From Methanimicrococcus sp034006575 (GTDB lineage: Archaea; Halobacteriota; Methanosarcinia; Methanosarcinales; Methanosarcinaceae), in NCBI GenBank assembly GCA_034006575.1, contig JAVESN010000001.1, positions 1 to 64,000 of the forward strand: a stretch of 64,000 nt of DNA, in the 5' to 3' direction. Each line of letters starts with the position of its first letter. Within the stretch, counting starts at the first letter, position 1. Both the position numbers and the translations under genes were made by a program. Shown here piece after piece: positions 51,684-59,875 of the stretch. The notes under the pieces were generated by a model. The model had not been told where the DNA came from. It ran no database searches and worked only from the letters and a program-made list of their open reading frames with translations.

Positions 51684-53222
51684 ATGATTGTTTCCGTTCA
51701 AAAATCCCGCCTTTTTGGCGAAATCGATGCGCCCGGCTCCAAAAGTTATACGCACCGCGCGATATTTGCGGCGTCCCTTGGGGAAAGTGAATGTCGGTTG
51801 TTTCATTGTTTGATGTCGGCGGACACGATATCAACCTTGGAAGCTTGCCGAATGTTTGGCGCCCGAATTAAAGAAACAACCGAAAACGGCAAACCGGTTC
51901 TCATCGTTTGCGGTTTCGGGGGCAAACCCGTCGTTCCTTCAAACGTAATCGATGTCGGCAATTCGGGAACGACGCTTCGTTTGATGACCGCTTTTTCCGG
52001 GCTTTTAGACGGGGATGTCACGTTGACGGGGGATGATTCCATTCAAAAAAGACCCAACACCCCCCTGATTCGAACGCTTCAACAAATGGGCGCTCAAGTT
52101 CAATCGAAAAACAACAACGATTGCGCGCCTTTAACCGTCAAGGGACCGATTCGCCCGGGAGCGTATTCCATTGACGGCGGCATGAGTTCGCAATTCATTT
52201 CCGCGCTTCTTCTGACTTGTCCGCTTTTAGACGGCGATTCCGTCATTCGCATCGACGGCGAATTGAAATCAAAACCGTATGTCGACATCACTTTAGAAAT
52301 CGCGAAAAAAGCGGGCATTGAAATTCAAGAAACTTTCTCAGAAAGGATGCAAACGAATGAAGCGGCGGCAGATACGGCAGACTCTGCAGACGCGGCAGAC
52401 TCTGCAGACGCGGCAATAAATACAGTCGCAGATGCGGAACTTGCTGCGGCAGACGCGGCAATAAATCCTGTTTCTTATACGGAACTTGCAGCGGCCAACG
52501 CCATACTAAATATGGTTGCAAATGCGAAACTTGCCGCAGCCGGCACCGCGGCAAATGAAAATACTCCCGCTTCTCTTTCTTATTTCATTTCCGGCAATCA
52601 AACTTATTCGCTGCCGGACTACGCCGTTCCCGGCGATTTTTCTTCCGTTTCCTACATTTTGGCCGCGGGGGCGTTGATTCCAAACGCCGAAATCAAAGTT
52701 CAAAATATTTTTGATTCCGCGCAGGGCGACAGCGCCATCGTTGATGTTTTAAAAGAAATGGGCGCCGACGTTTCGTGGGACAAAAAGGCCGGCGTCATTC
52801 GCGTTTCCAATCGTGGAAGACGGTTAAAAGGAATCGTTTACGACGCCGGAAAAACGCCGGATTTGGTTCCGACGCTTGCGGTTCTCGGCGCATTTTCGGA
52901 CGGCGAAATGGAAATTATAAATGCCGCTCACGTTCGCTTAAAAGAAACGGACCGCCTAAAAGCGATGGCGGTTGAATTAAAAAAAGCCGGCGTTTTCATT
53001 GAAGAAACAGAAGACGGTTTAATTATTTCCGGTGAAAAAAGTAAAAACAAACTCATCGGCGCTGATTTTCACGGGTGGGACGATCACCGCATTGTCATGT
53101 CTTTATTCGTTGCCGGAATGCTTCTTGGAAACACCACAATCGATACTGCCGATTCCGTTTCAATTTCATATCCTCATTTCTTTGAAGACATGAAAAAAGT
53201 CGGCGCCGTTTTTGAAAAATGA
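51684..53222 (+). CDS. aroA: 3-phosphoshikimate 1-carboxyvinyltransferase with Ala-rich insertion
   Basis: EPSP synthase joins shikimate 3-phosphate and phosphoenolpyruvate in aromatic amino acid synthesis. The 512-residue protein has 'GEIDAPGSKSYTHRAIFAASLG' near 11-32, 'VIDVGNSGTTLRLMTAF' near 89-105, 'SSQFISALLLTCPLL' near 170, 'DYAVPGDFSSVSYILAAGA' near 312, and 'VRLKETDRLKAMAVELKKAG' near 415. All catalytic regions are intact. Residues about 228-298 are an Ala/Asp-rich insertion from tandem repeats in a surface loop, explaining the extra 80 residues over normal length. I start at 51684, after AAAAGG, because upstream codons are not conserved. Confidence 0.94.
   Translation: MIVSVQKSRLFGEIDAPGSKSYTHRAIFAASLGESECRLFHCLMSADTISTLEACRMFGARIKETTENGKPVLIVCGFGGKPVVPSNVIDVGNSGTTLRLMTAFSGLLDGDVTLTGDDSIQKRPNTPLIRTLQQMGAQVQSKNNNDCAPLTVKGPIRPGAYSIDGGMSSQFISALLLTCPLLDGDSVIRIDGELKSKPYVDITLEIAKKAGIEIQETFSERMQTNEAAADTADSADAADSADAAINTVADAELAAADAAINPVSYTELAAANAILNMVANAKLAAAGTAANENTPASLSYFISGNQTYSLPDYAVPGDFSSVSYILAAGALIPNAEIKVQNIFDSAQGDSAIVDVLKEMGADVSWDKKAGVIRVSNRGRRLKGIVYDAGKTPDLVPTLAVLGAFSDGEMEIINAAHVRLKETDRLKAMAVELKKAGVFIEETEDGLIISGEKSKNKLIGADFHGWDDHRIVMSLFVAGMLLGNTTIDTADSVSISYPHFFEDMKKVGAVFEK
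52362..52560. repeat. In-frame Ala-rich tandem repeats in aroA
   Basis: GCAGACTCTGCAGACGCG-type units and longer 60-base units (GACGCGGCAATAAATCCTGT and relatives) repeat three to four times. Frame is preserved and the catalytic segments on both sides are unaffected. Confidence 0.88.
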
Positions 53223-54011
53223 ATAAATTCGCAAAAACACGACCGGCATTTCAACAAAAATCACGCGCGCCAAACAGCGAAACCGTCTGATAAATTTTAA
53301 AAAATGAAAATGGAAAAAACAGGGAGTAATTTTTCATTTTATATTTTTGGTGTGAATCCGCAAATTTCCGATTTTATTTGTTCGCTTCGCTCACAAATAA
53401 AATCGAAAATTAGCGGTCGTATTTGGGATTTTCAAACATTCCTCAAATACAGCCCGGAAATGTTTTTCCGCGGATGCCCTGTCCGATTCCAAAAGGAAAT
53501 TCACGAAAAATTAGAAATTCCGTTTTTGAAAACATTTTGTTATAGATACAAACTGCAAAACAAAAACGCTGACAAAGTTGAAAAATAAAAATGCGATACG
53601 GCATTTCAACAAAATCACGCCGCGCCAAACAGCGAAATCGTTCCGCAATTTTTCAAAAACTAAAAACGAAAAAAGCAGATGTTATTTTTATTTGATTTTT
53701 CTTGGTCGAATCCGCTCATTTCCGATTATTTTTTGCTCGCTATCGCTCACAAAAAAAATCGAAAATTAGCGGTCGTATTTGGGATTTTCAAACATTCCTC
53801 AAATACAGCCCGGAAATGTTTTTCCGCGGATGCCCTGTCCGATTCCAAAAGGGATGCGATGAGAAACCGGGATAAATGAAGATAAATAGGCAAGTATTCC
53901 GTTTTTCACTTTTTGGAATTGCCGGAATTTGGTTTCTTATCCTATGACAAAATGATAAAATGATGCACTTCGCGATTGAAGGCAGGCATTTTATTTTTTA
54001 TTTCAATTCTT
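53223..54011 (+). repeat. Two tandem copies of a dispersed repeat element
   Basis: Copy one runs from about 53245 to 53590, copy two from about 53598 to 53860. Each has, in order: a GCATTTCAACAAAA flank, the core CGCGCCAAACAGCGAAA (53267 and 53630), AT-rich DNA, TCCGATT with a small inverted repeat around GCTCACAAA, AATCGAAAATTAGCGGTCGT, TTTCAAACATTCCTCAAATA, and TTTTTCCGCGGATGCCCTGT. The same order, inverted, occupies 0.41-0.88 kb. Copy one has an extra 60 bases after the last block. No transposase or gene is present. The last 130 bases hold nothing notable. Confidence 0.85.
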
Positions 54012-55247
54012 TTATTTCGGCGGCAGTCCGAGTGTGTTTATTTGGTGAATCAATTCAGTAAATGCTTGAACCTCAAAATCCAGCACTTCTTCTTTGGTCA
54101 TGCTTGCCGACATTTCGCCGTCAATTGAGAGCGTATCGGGACCGCGGCGGACGATGCGTTTGGATTTTTCGGGAATTAAAATCTCTTTGAGCTCTTTTTC
54201 GTGAACAAAACAGCGGCCGGGGACGAAAACGGTATCTTTTAATTCGGTCGGGTTGATTTCTCTTAAATCATCCGCCGTAATCAGGCACGCGATGTCTTTT
54301 TTCGCGGCGACCACGTTGACCGTTCCCCCGAGTTTTTCAAAAATTTCCGACAAGCGCGGCTCGGCCGAAAGGCTTGTGATGATTGTCGCTTCTTTATCGA
54401 TTTTGGGAAGTTTTGCCAAAGAATCGGAATCGTTTCGAATCGCGAAAGGGGAATCCAAAAGCGGGTCTTCAAGCGGTGTTCCCGAGATTCTTAGATTCGG
54501 GTGATTTTTTGAAGCGGTCCGAACAATATTTGCAAATTCTTCAATCGTGTGAGAAACGACACCCGGAATCACCGGCGCATTTCCCAAAATCAAACCGTTT
54601 TCCGTTTTGTTGGCAAAACGCATCAACAGAGCGCCTTTGGCGCCGACTTCTTCCAGCCAAGATAAGGTTTTTTCCAAAACGGTGCCGTCGTTTGCACCCG
54701 GAACGAGAACAATGGCCGCGTAAACATGACAAAAATCGCAAAGCTCTTCAAAAACTTTCAACGACATCTCCGGCGTCGAGTCGCCCATGTACTCCTTTCG
54801 AAGCGCCGGGTCCGACGCAAAAAGCGTGAAATTCACTTCCCGAATGCCCGCTTCTTTTAAACGCGGCGCTTCCGACCCGTCAAAACCCTTGCCGCTGGTA
54901 TATCCGATTTTAACGGGCAGACCGAATTCGGATAAAAAGGATAAAAGCGGCAAAAATTCCGGATAACAACTGACATCCCCGCCGCCCGTTATAACAAATC
55001 CCGAAATGTCGGAGCCGGAGCGACTGTAAATCTTAGCGGCCGTCTCGTCCAAGACTTGTTTCATCGGCTTAAAACCATGATGGGATTCAAAGACGCTTCG
55101 CACGCAATAATCGCACCCTTTTATAAACGGCGGGCAATATTTACATCCCAAAGGCTCCGTTTTTTTGACATTTTTAAAATAACAATATTTACAAAATCCG
55201 CGGCAATCTCTTCCCGGATTTCCGCCGACATCCACCAAAATTTCCAT
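54012..55247 (-). CDS. mmp10: Methanogenesis marker radical SAM protein Mmp10 (McrA arginine methyltransferase)
   Basis: Mmp10 (MamA) is the B12-dependent radical SAM enzyme that C-methylates the active-site-near arginine of McrA. The 411-residue protein starts 'MEILVDVGGNPGRDCRGFCKYCYF' with SAM-cluster cysteines Cys15, Cys19 and Cys22 (C-x3-C-x2-C). A second cluster motif follows at Cys35, Cys38, Cys45 and Cys48. 'FVITGGGDVSCYPEFLPLLSFL' lies near 83. The C-terminal half ('FVPGRCFVHEKELKEIL') is family specific. The target residue Arg286 is present in the McrA encoded 2.5 kb away on the other strand. Confidence 0.93.
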   Translation of the reverse strand: MEILVDVGGNPGRDCRGFCKYCYFKNVKKTEPLGCKYCPPFIKGCDYCVRSVFESHHGFKPMKQVLDETAAKIYSRSGSDISGFVITGGGDVSCYPEFLPLLSFLSEFGLPVKIGYTSGKGFDGSEAPRLKEAGIREVNFTLFASDPALRKEYMGDSTPEMSLKVFEELCDFCHVYAAIVLVPGANDGTVLEKTLSWLEEVGAKGALLMRFANKTENGLILGNAPVIPGVVSHTIEEFANIVRTASKNHPNLRISGTPLEDPLLDSPFAIRNDSDSLAKLPKIDKEATIITSLSAEPRLSEIFEKLGGTVNVVAAKKDIACLITADDLREINPTELKDTVFVPGRCFVHEKELKEILIPEKSKRIVRRGPDTLSIDGEMSASMTKEEVLDFEVQAFTELIHQINTLGLPPK

Positions 55248-55306
55248 GAGGATTAAAAGAAGATTTGATATTAATAAATTATCAAAATCCCGGTTTTTAA
55301 ATTTAT

Positions 55307-56053
55307 TTAATCCTCCGTTTTCAAACTTTCCGGAAGCATTAACAAAAATGGCAAAACACGGCCGTCGTCAATGCCGGCATAAGTTGAGCCGAGAAGCGTG
55401 TTGATGTCGTATCTTTTTTTATTTTCAAAATAATATTTTTCGGAGGGGAGCCGGATGTACGTTTTTTCGAGTTTCTCTGCCAAAAACCATTTTTCGATTA
55501 AAATCGCCGCTTTTATATTGTTTTTCACAAACGGATGAATCCAAAATAATTTTAAATGAATCAAAGAAGCATGATAAAATATTTCCGGCAGCGACATCTC
55601 CTCTTGGATTAACGATTGAATTTGTTGGAAAAAAGAGATCATCAAAGCTTTTACATACTCCGGCTCCGGAGGCTTATAAATCCGTCTCCCGCACTCGTTA
55701 AAAATCGCGACCTGAACTCTTCGATAAGAAACGGCCGCCGTTTTCTTATTCGGTCCTTTTAAAATTTCGGACAAATAGTACATGACCTCGTGAAAATTTT
55801 GTTCGTTGAGTTCTTTTTGAAACATCAAACGATACGCTAAAATTCCGCGAACGACTTCATCCTCTCCGGTTTCTTTAAGCGGCGTTTTTCTCTCCGTTTC
55901 CCAAAGATGCCACGACAAATCCTGAAATATCTCCTCTTCTTCCTCCTCCGATAAATTCTTATTTTTTTCCAAAAATGAATTTGTCAATCCTCTTAGTTTG
56001 CGGCCGGTTGAGTCATTGTATTTCATAAAATACTTTTTATCCGTTATTTCCAT
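55307..56053 (-). CDS. Fic-like protein with degenerate motif
   Basis: A 248-residue helical protein resembling Fic/DOC family proteins, which usually transfer AMP to target proteins. The likely Fic helix is 'HLKLFWIHPFVKNNIKAAILIEKWFLAEKL' near 165-195. The canonical motif H-P-F-x-(D/E)-G-N-G-R is changed to H-P-F-V-K-N-N-I-K, so His173 is kept but the acidic, Gly and Arg residues are not. AMP transfer is doubtful. I start at the ATG at 56053 after GGAGAGG. It lies 11 bases after the cardiolipin synthase gene and is probably co-expressed. Another helical family remains possible. Confidence 0.6.
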   Translation of the reverse strand: MEITDKKYFMKYNDSTGRKLRGLTNSFLEKNKNLSEEEEEEIFQDLSWHLWETERKTPLKETGEDEVVRGILAYRLMFQKELNEQNFHEVMYYLSEILKGPNKKTAAVSYRRVQVAIFNECGRRIYKPPEPEYVKALMISFFQQIQSLIQEEMSLPEIFYHASLIHLKLFWIHPFVKNNIKAAILIEKWFLAEKLEKTYIRLPSEKYYFENKKRYDINTLLGSTYAGIDDGRVLPFLLMLPESLKTED

Positions 56054-56064
56054 TTTTCCTCTCC

Positions 56065-57537
56065 TTATAATAGCGGCGAAATCAAACGGCAAAACCCTTC
56101 TTTAATTCGGACAACCAAAGAGCGATTGTTGTATTTTTCAACCGTTACCTGCTCGCAATCCGTTTCCAGCTCTTTTAATATGATTCGGTTCATTTGCTCT
56201 CCGAACTCTTTGTCATAAATAAAAGCGTTGGTTTCAAAATTTAATTTAAAACTTCGAATATCCCAATTGGCGGTTCCGATTGTCGTCGCTTCTCCGTCAA
56301 AAACGGCCGTTTTGCTGTGAATAAATCCGTGCTCGTACGTATATCCTTTTGCGCCGAGCCGAATCAAATCCCCCAAATACGAATAAGACGCCCAATACAC
56401 AAACGGATGGTCCGGCTTATTCGGAATGATGATTCGAACGTCTATTCCGGACAAGCAGGCGACTCGAAGCGCCTCGAAAATACTTTGATCCGGAATGAAA
56501 TACGGGGTTTGAATGTAAATGGATTTTTTGGCGTGCCCGATTAAGCTTAAAAAACCGCTGTAAATGGCAGCACCCGGTGTGTCCGGTCCGGAAGAGGCGA
56601 TTTGAACGGCTTTTCCTTCTCTTGGGGTGATTATTTTATCGGAATAGTATGTCGTATCGTCTTTGATTCTTTTTTCTTTGGCGGCGTAATTCCAATCCAA
56701 TATGAATCGGCGCTGAAGGCCGGCAACGCCGCCGCCGCAAATTTTTAAATGCGTGTCGCGCCAATACCCAAGCGGTCCTTTTCCCAGGTATTCCGCTCCG
56801 ATGTTAAAGCCGCCGATAAATCCGACTTCTCCGTCCACCACCAATATTTTTCGGTGATTTCGATAATTGATGCGTGTGTTAATGAAAGGAACCAAGAGGG
56901 GAAACGCGATTTGAACGTCACCGCCGTTTTTTTTAACTTTTTTGTAAAAAGAGGACGGAACTTTATGAACGCCGACGGCGTCAAACAAAAGTCTGACTTT
57001 AACGCCGGACGCCGCTTTTTCGGCCAGCAAATCCATGATCTCTTTTCCAAGCGCATCGTTTCGGATGATGTAATATTCCATATGAATGTGTTTTTTCGCG
57101 TTTTGAATCGCTTCTTTCATGGCTTTGAATTTATCTTCTCCGCGAATGTAAACCTCAATTTCGTTATTGCCGGTATATATCGCTTGATCTTGATTCAAAA
57201 GAAGCGTAATGGTCGGCTCAAACATTTCTTCGGGCACTGTTTTTAAGTCTTTTTTTCCCAGTGACGCCAACTGACGGAATGAAAATTTTTCAAACTCTTT
57301 ATCCGCTTCCAATTTTTTTCCGTATTTGTATTTTCCGTAAAGGTGCCGCCCGAAAAAAATATAGACGATGAATCCGACGACCGGAAGAAAAACCAGCAAA
57401 AGAATCCAAGCGGCTGCCACTTGCGGACTTCGGCGCTCATAAAATACAATGACAAGCGCCGCAATCAAATTTGTCAAAACGACAATCGCCCAAAGAAAAA
57501 AGTACACGTTTTGAATAACCATGCCACCGATTGCCAC
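56065..57537 (-). CDS. cls: Cardiolipin synthase-type phospholipase D protein
   Basis: A membrane-bound phospholipase D superfamily enzyme, 490 residues. Two N-terminal hydrophobic helices (residues 7-27 and 38-57) anchor it, followed by two HKD motifs: 'HRKILVVDGEVGFIGGFNIG' near 226 and 'HSKTAVFDGEATTIGTANWD' near 404. Length and order are those of Cls, which in archaea would join archaetidylglycerols into glycerol archaeal cardiolipin. The start is GTG with GAGGG upstream; an ATG at 57522 is an alternative. First gene of a pair with the Fic-like gene. Confidence 0.92.
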   Translation of the reverse strand: MAIGGMVIQNVYFFLWAIVVLTNLIAALVIVFYERRSPQVAAAWILLLVFLPVVGFIVYIFFGRHLYGKYKYGKKLEADKEFEKFSFRQLASLGKKDLKTVPEEMFEPTITLLLNQDQAIYTGNNEIEVYIRGEDKFKAMKEAIQNAKKHIHMEYYIIRNDALGKEIMDLLAEKAASGVKVRLLFDAVGVHKVPSSFYKKVKKNGGDVQIAFPLLVPFINTRINYRNHRKILVVDGEVGFIGGFNIGAEYLGKGPLGYWRDTHLKICGGGVAGLQRRFILDWNYAAKEKRIKDDTTYYSDKIITPREGKAVQIASSGPDTPGAAIYSGFLSLIGHAKKSIYIQTPYFIPDQSIFEALRVACLSGIDVRIIIPNKPDHPFVYWASYSYLGDLIRLGAKGYTYEHGFIHSKTAVFDGEATTIGTANWDIRSFKLNFETNAFIYDKEFGEQMNRIILKELETDCEQVTVEKYNNRSLVVRIKEGFCRLISPLL

Positions 57538-57910
57538 TTTTTTCCCTCTTTTATGTTTAGGCGGATTCCGCTTTAATGTTGCCTTCTTTTGTTTTTTATC
57601 ATTTTATTTTTATTTTTTGTTCTTTTTTTTATTTTTTTATTCAAATTTATAAGAAGACAAACGCTCTGTTAATTTTAAGAGTTTATGCCGTTTCGGTTGA
57701 TTTCGGTCCGTAAACGAAATTATTTTCATCCGTCGTCAAATTTTTTCCTTTAAAAAATGAAATCTTTTCATCAATCAAATTTTTTCCTTTAAAAAATGAA
57801 ATCTTTTCATCAATCAAATTTTTTCCTTTAAAGAGTCAATTTTTTCCCGTCAACTCAAACTCTTTCCTTTAAATGGAGTCCATCCTTTCTTTTAAAAAAT
57901 TAAAAAAAGA
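57538..57910. repeat. AT-rich gap with 41-base tandem repeat
   Basis: ATCAAATTTTTTCCTTTAAA followed by AAATGAAATCTTTTCATCA repeats about 2.5 times between 57735 and 57835, with decayed copies to 57890. No gene is seen. Confidence 0.85.
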
Positions 57911-57932
57911 AAACCGTTTTGTTCAACGGTTT
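57901..57932 (-). terminator. Hairpin terminator of rnc
   Basis: A perfect 8-bp stem, AAACCGTT (57911-57918) and AACGGTTT (57925-57932), just beyond the rnc stop on the minus strand, then a T-run. Confidence 0.7.
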
Positions 57933-57935
57933 ATT

Positions 57936-58706
57936 TTATTCTTTATCCATCAAACCGATTCGTTTCAAACGGCGATTGATTTTGTCAGCCGCTTCTTTTT
58001 CGGCATCCGCTTTTGTTCTTCCGGTTCCTTTGCAGGAAATGGTTGTTTTAAGCGCGGTAATTTCTTTGGGAAGCGTGAATCCCATGATAAACGTTTTATC
58101 ATGCGGCGGGCCTTCTTCTAAAATCAGTTCCGGTTCGGGGCGAAATCCTTTGTAGTGTTGTTGGCAAAACTCATAAAGTTTGACTTTGGGAGAAACCAAG
58201 GATTTGAGAGATTTATCCGTTTCTTTTTTATCGATGATGAATTGCCGGACAAAAGTTTCTGTCGGTTTTAGCCCCCCGTCTAAATATATCGCGCCGACGA
58301 CGGCTTCTAAGAAGGTTGAGTTCATCTTCTTCGATTTTTCAAAAACGCATCTTTCAATGATTAAATAATCGTCCCACTCGTTTTTCTTTATAATATTTTC
58401 CAATTTTTCATCGCAGACCAAAAGAGATCTCAAATTGGTCAGTTGTCCCCGTTCCAATTCCGTATAATTCTTAAACAAAAATTCCGAGACGATAAAATCT
58501 AAGATCGCGTCACCGAAAAAAGCGTTTTTTTTGTTGGCGGACTGAGTTCGCGATTCTTGCAATAAGGAAATATCATTGAATGAGTAACCGATTTCCGTTT
58601 CAAATTCCGTCAGCATGTCCGACGAATCATTTCGTCTCGTATCTTCTTCTGTTTCTTGTCGAGGGTCTTTGGGATACACGCCGTCTTCCTTTTTATCCTC
58701 CATCAT
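57936..58706 (-). CDS. rnc: Ribonuclease III-like protein with altered catalytic residues
   Basis: A 256-residue double-strand RNA endonuclease homologue: an acidic N-terminal tail to residue 30, an RNase III domain, then a dsRNA-binding domain ('KVKLYEFCQQHYKGFRPEPELILEEGPPHDKTFIMGFTL', 'GTGRTKADAEKEAADKINRRL'). In the signature 'LEFLGDA' the sequence is 'NAFFGDA', so the metal-binding Glu is Ala62 while Asp66 is kept. In the second motif 'DAFEA' it is 'TFLEA', so Asp becomes Thr131 and Glu134 stays. Two of four carboxylates are therefore missing. It may bind without cutting, or cut weakly. Hairpin terminator follows. Confidence 0.85.
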   Translation of the reverse strand: MMEDKKEDGVYPKDPRQETEEDTRRNDSSDMLTEFETEIGYSFNDISLLQESRTQSANKKNAFFGDAILDFIVSEFLFKNYTELERGQLTNLRSLLVCDEKLENIIKKNEWDDYLIIERCVFEKSKKMNSTFLEAVVGAIYLDGGLKPTETFVRQFIIDKKETDKSLKSLVSPKVKLYEFCQQHYKGFRPEPELILEEGPPHDKTFIMGFTLPKEITALKTTISCKGTGRTKADAEKEAADKINRRLKRIGLMDKE

Positions 58707-59055
58707 ATCCTCAACTCCTCTCGTTTTTTACGGCGGGTTTTTCATTTTTCTTCCGCCGTTTTTTGTCTTCCCATCTAATACTTTTATCGGTTAATAATAC
58801 TCTGTCCGTAACTTATTTTTAAAAATTCACAACATCTTTATGATTATTCATGATATATATTAGGACATTCGTGTTCTTAATATTTTCTATTATATCTTTT
58901 TATGTTTTATATATTGCTGTAAATTTATTCCGCGTTAAATTTGCCTTGCCGAATACTTTCTTTTTTATTGGCCGTGCCCTTTTAAGAATTAACCTTTATA
59001 TACTAATTCATTACATATTGCATAATTATTGTTATGATATTTGTCGAGAATTGTT
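58707..59055. other. 350-base AT-rich gap
   Basis: Divergent promoter region for rnc and the membrane protein at 59056. Several AT-boxes are present (for example TTTATATACT near 58990), which would place a start about 35-40 bases before the ATG. No gene is seen. Confidence 0.45.
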
Positions 59056-59874
59056 ATGCGCGAATTCTTTCATCAGACTTACAGTATAATTTTAGAACGA
59101 CTCCGGTACGCGGAAACGAAAAACACAATCTTATTGACAATTTTGGGCGTTTTGGTTATCGGTTCCTTTCGTATTTACAATGAAACCCCGTATAGACCGT
59201 TAGTAGCCACTATTTATTTTTGGATTTTTCTTGTCTTTTCCTTTTTGGCGATGGTGACGGTATTGACATCGTTTATGCCAAACATCAAGCTTCAATATTT
59301 GTATAAGACAAAAGATCCGCTTCCCACGGACAGTTTGATTTATTACGAGCATATCGCCAAATTTGACGACGCAAAACAATACGTTTCCGCCGTCAACAAA
59401 GTTTATTTCAATAACGAAGGCGTTCCGACAAATCTGGATTACGACTTGGCCGCTCAAATTATATTAAACTCCAGATCCACTTACAGAAAATCCGTCATCT
59501 CCTACTACGCCATCGTCTTAACGATTTGCTCTTTATTAACGCCTGTTGTCGGCGGCGTTTATCTGTTTTTCTCCACTTATTTCTATTGGAGTTCGGAAAG
59601 CGGCCGAACAAGGCTGAAATTCGGAAGACGAAAACAAAAGAAAGAAGAAATCAAAGAAATTCGAAACAATCCGTTTCAAGAAATCAGCCGCCGTCTTCAT
59701 CGTCCGTATTCCTCCAAAAATTTTCGAAAAATAACTCCCGTTGAAAATCTCGAAAATCCGGGAGGCCCTGAAAATCCGAAACACGTTGAAAATGCGGGAA
59801 GTGTCGAAAATCCGAAACACGTTGAAAATGCGGGAAGTGTCGAAAATCCGAAACACGTTGAAAATATGAAATGA
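59056..59874 (+). CDS. Membrane protein resembling Pycsar effectors (PycTM/DUF5706-like)
   Basis: A 272-residue protein. A helix 'ERLRYAETKNTILLTILGVLV' (14-34) leads into membrane segment one. Segment two is 'IYFWIFLVFSFLAMVTVLTSF' (53-73). A soluble part with 'YYEHIAKFDDAKQYVSAV' (96-113) and 'DLAAQIILNSRSTYRKSVIS' (130-149) precedes the last membrane segment (150-178). This layout, with the A-x-T-K-x-x-I helix, the F/Y-x-x-I-A element and the Q-I-x-x-x-x-x-x-x-x-x-K helix, is that of Pycsar effectors that open membranes in response to cyclic nucleotides. No cyclase is adjacent. The last 35 residues are 'ENPKHVENAGSV' repeats. I start at the ATG, not the TTG at 59041. Confidence 0.6.
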   Translation: MREFFHQTYSIILERLRYAETKNTILLTILGVLVIGSFRIYNETPYRPLVATIYFWIFLVFSFLAMVTVLTSFMPNIKLQYLYKTKDPLPTDSLIYYEHIAKFDDAKQYVSAVNKVYFNNEGVPTNLDYDLAAQIILNSRSTYRKSVISYYAIVLTICSLLTPVVGGVYLFFSTYFYWSSESGRTRLKFGRRKQKKEEIKEIRNNPFQEISRRLHRPYSSKNFRKITPVENLENPGGPENPKHVENAGSVENPKHVENAGSVENPKHVENMK

Positions 59875-59875
59875 T
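59745..59875. repeat. 36-base repeats at the 3' end of the membrane protein gene
   Basis: GTTGAAAATGCGGGAAGTGT plus GAAAATCCGAAACACG repeat 2.5 times in frame, and decayed copies continue past the stop to about 59930. Confidence 0.88.

Noticed and set aside
53304..53588. 94-residue frame in the dispersed repeat
   Set aside because: Spans copy one of the element and is not kept open in the other copies.
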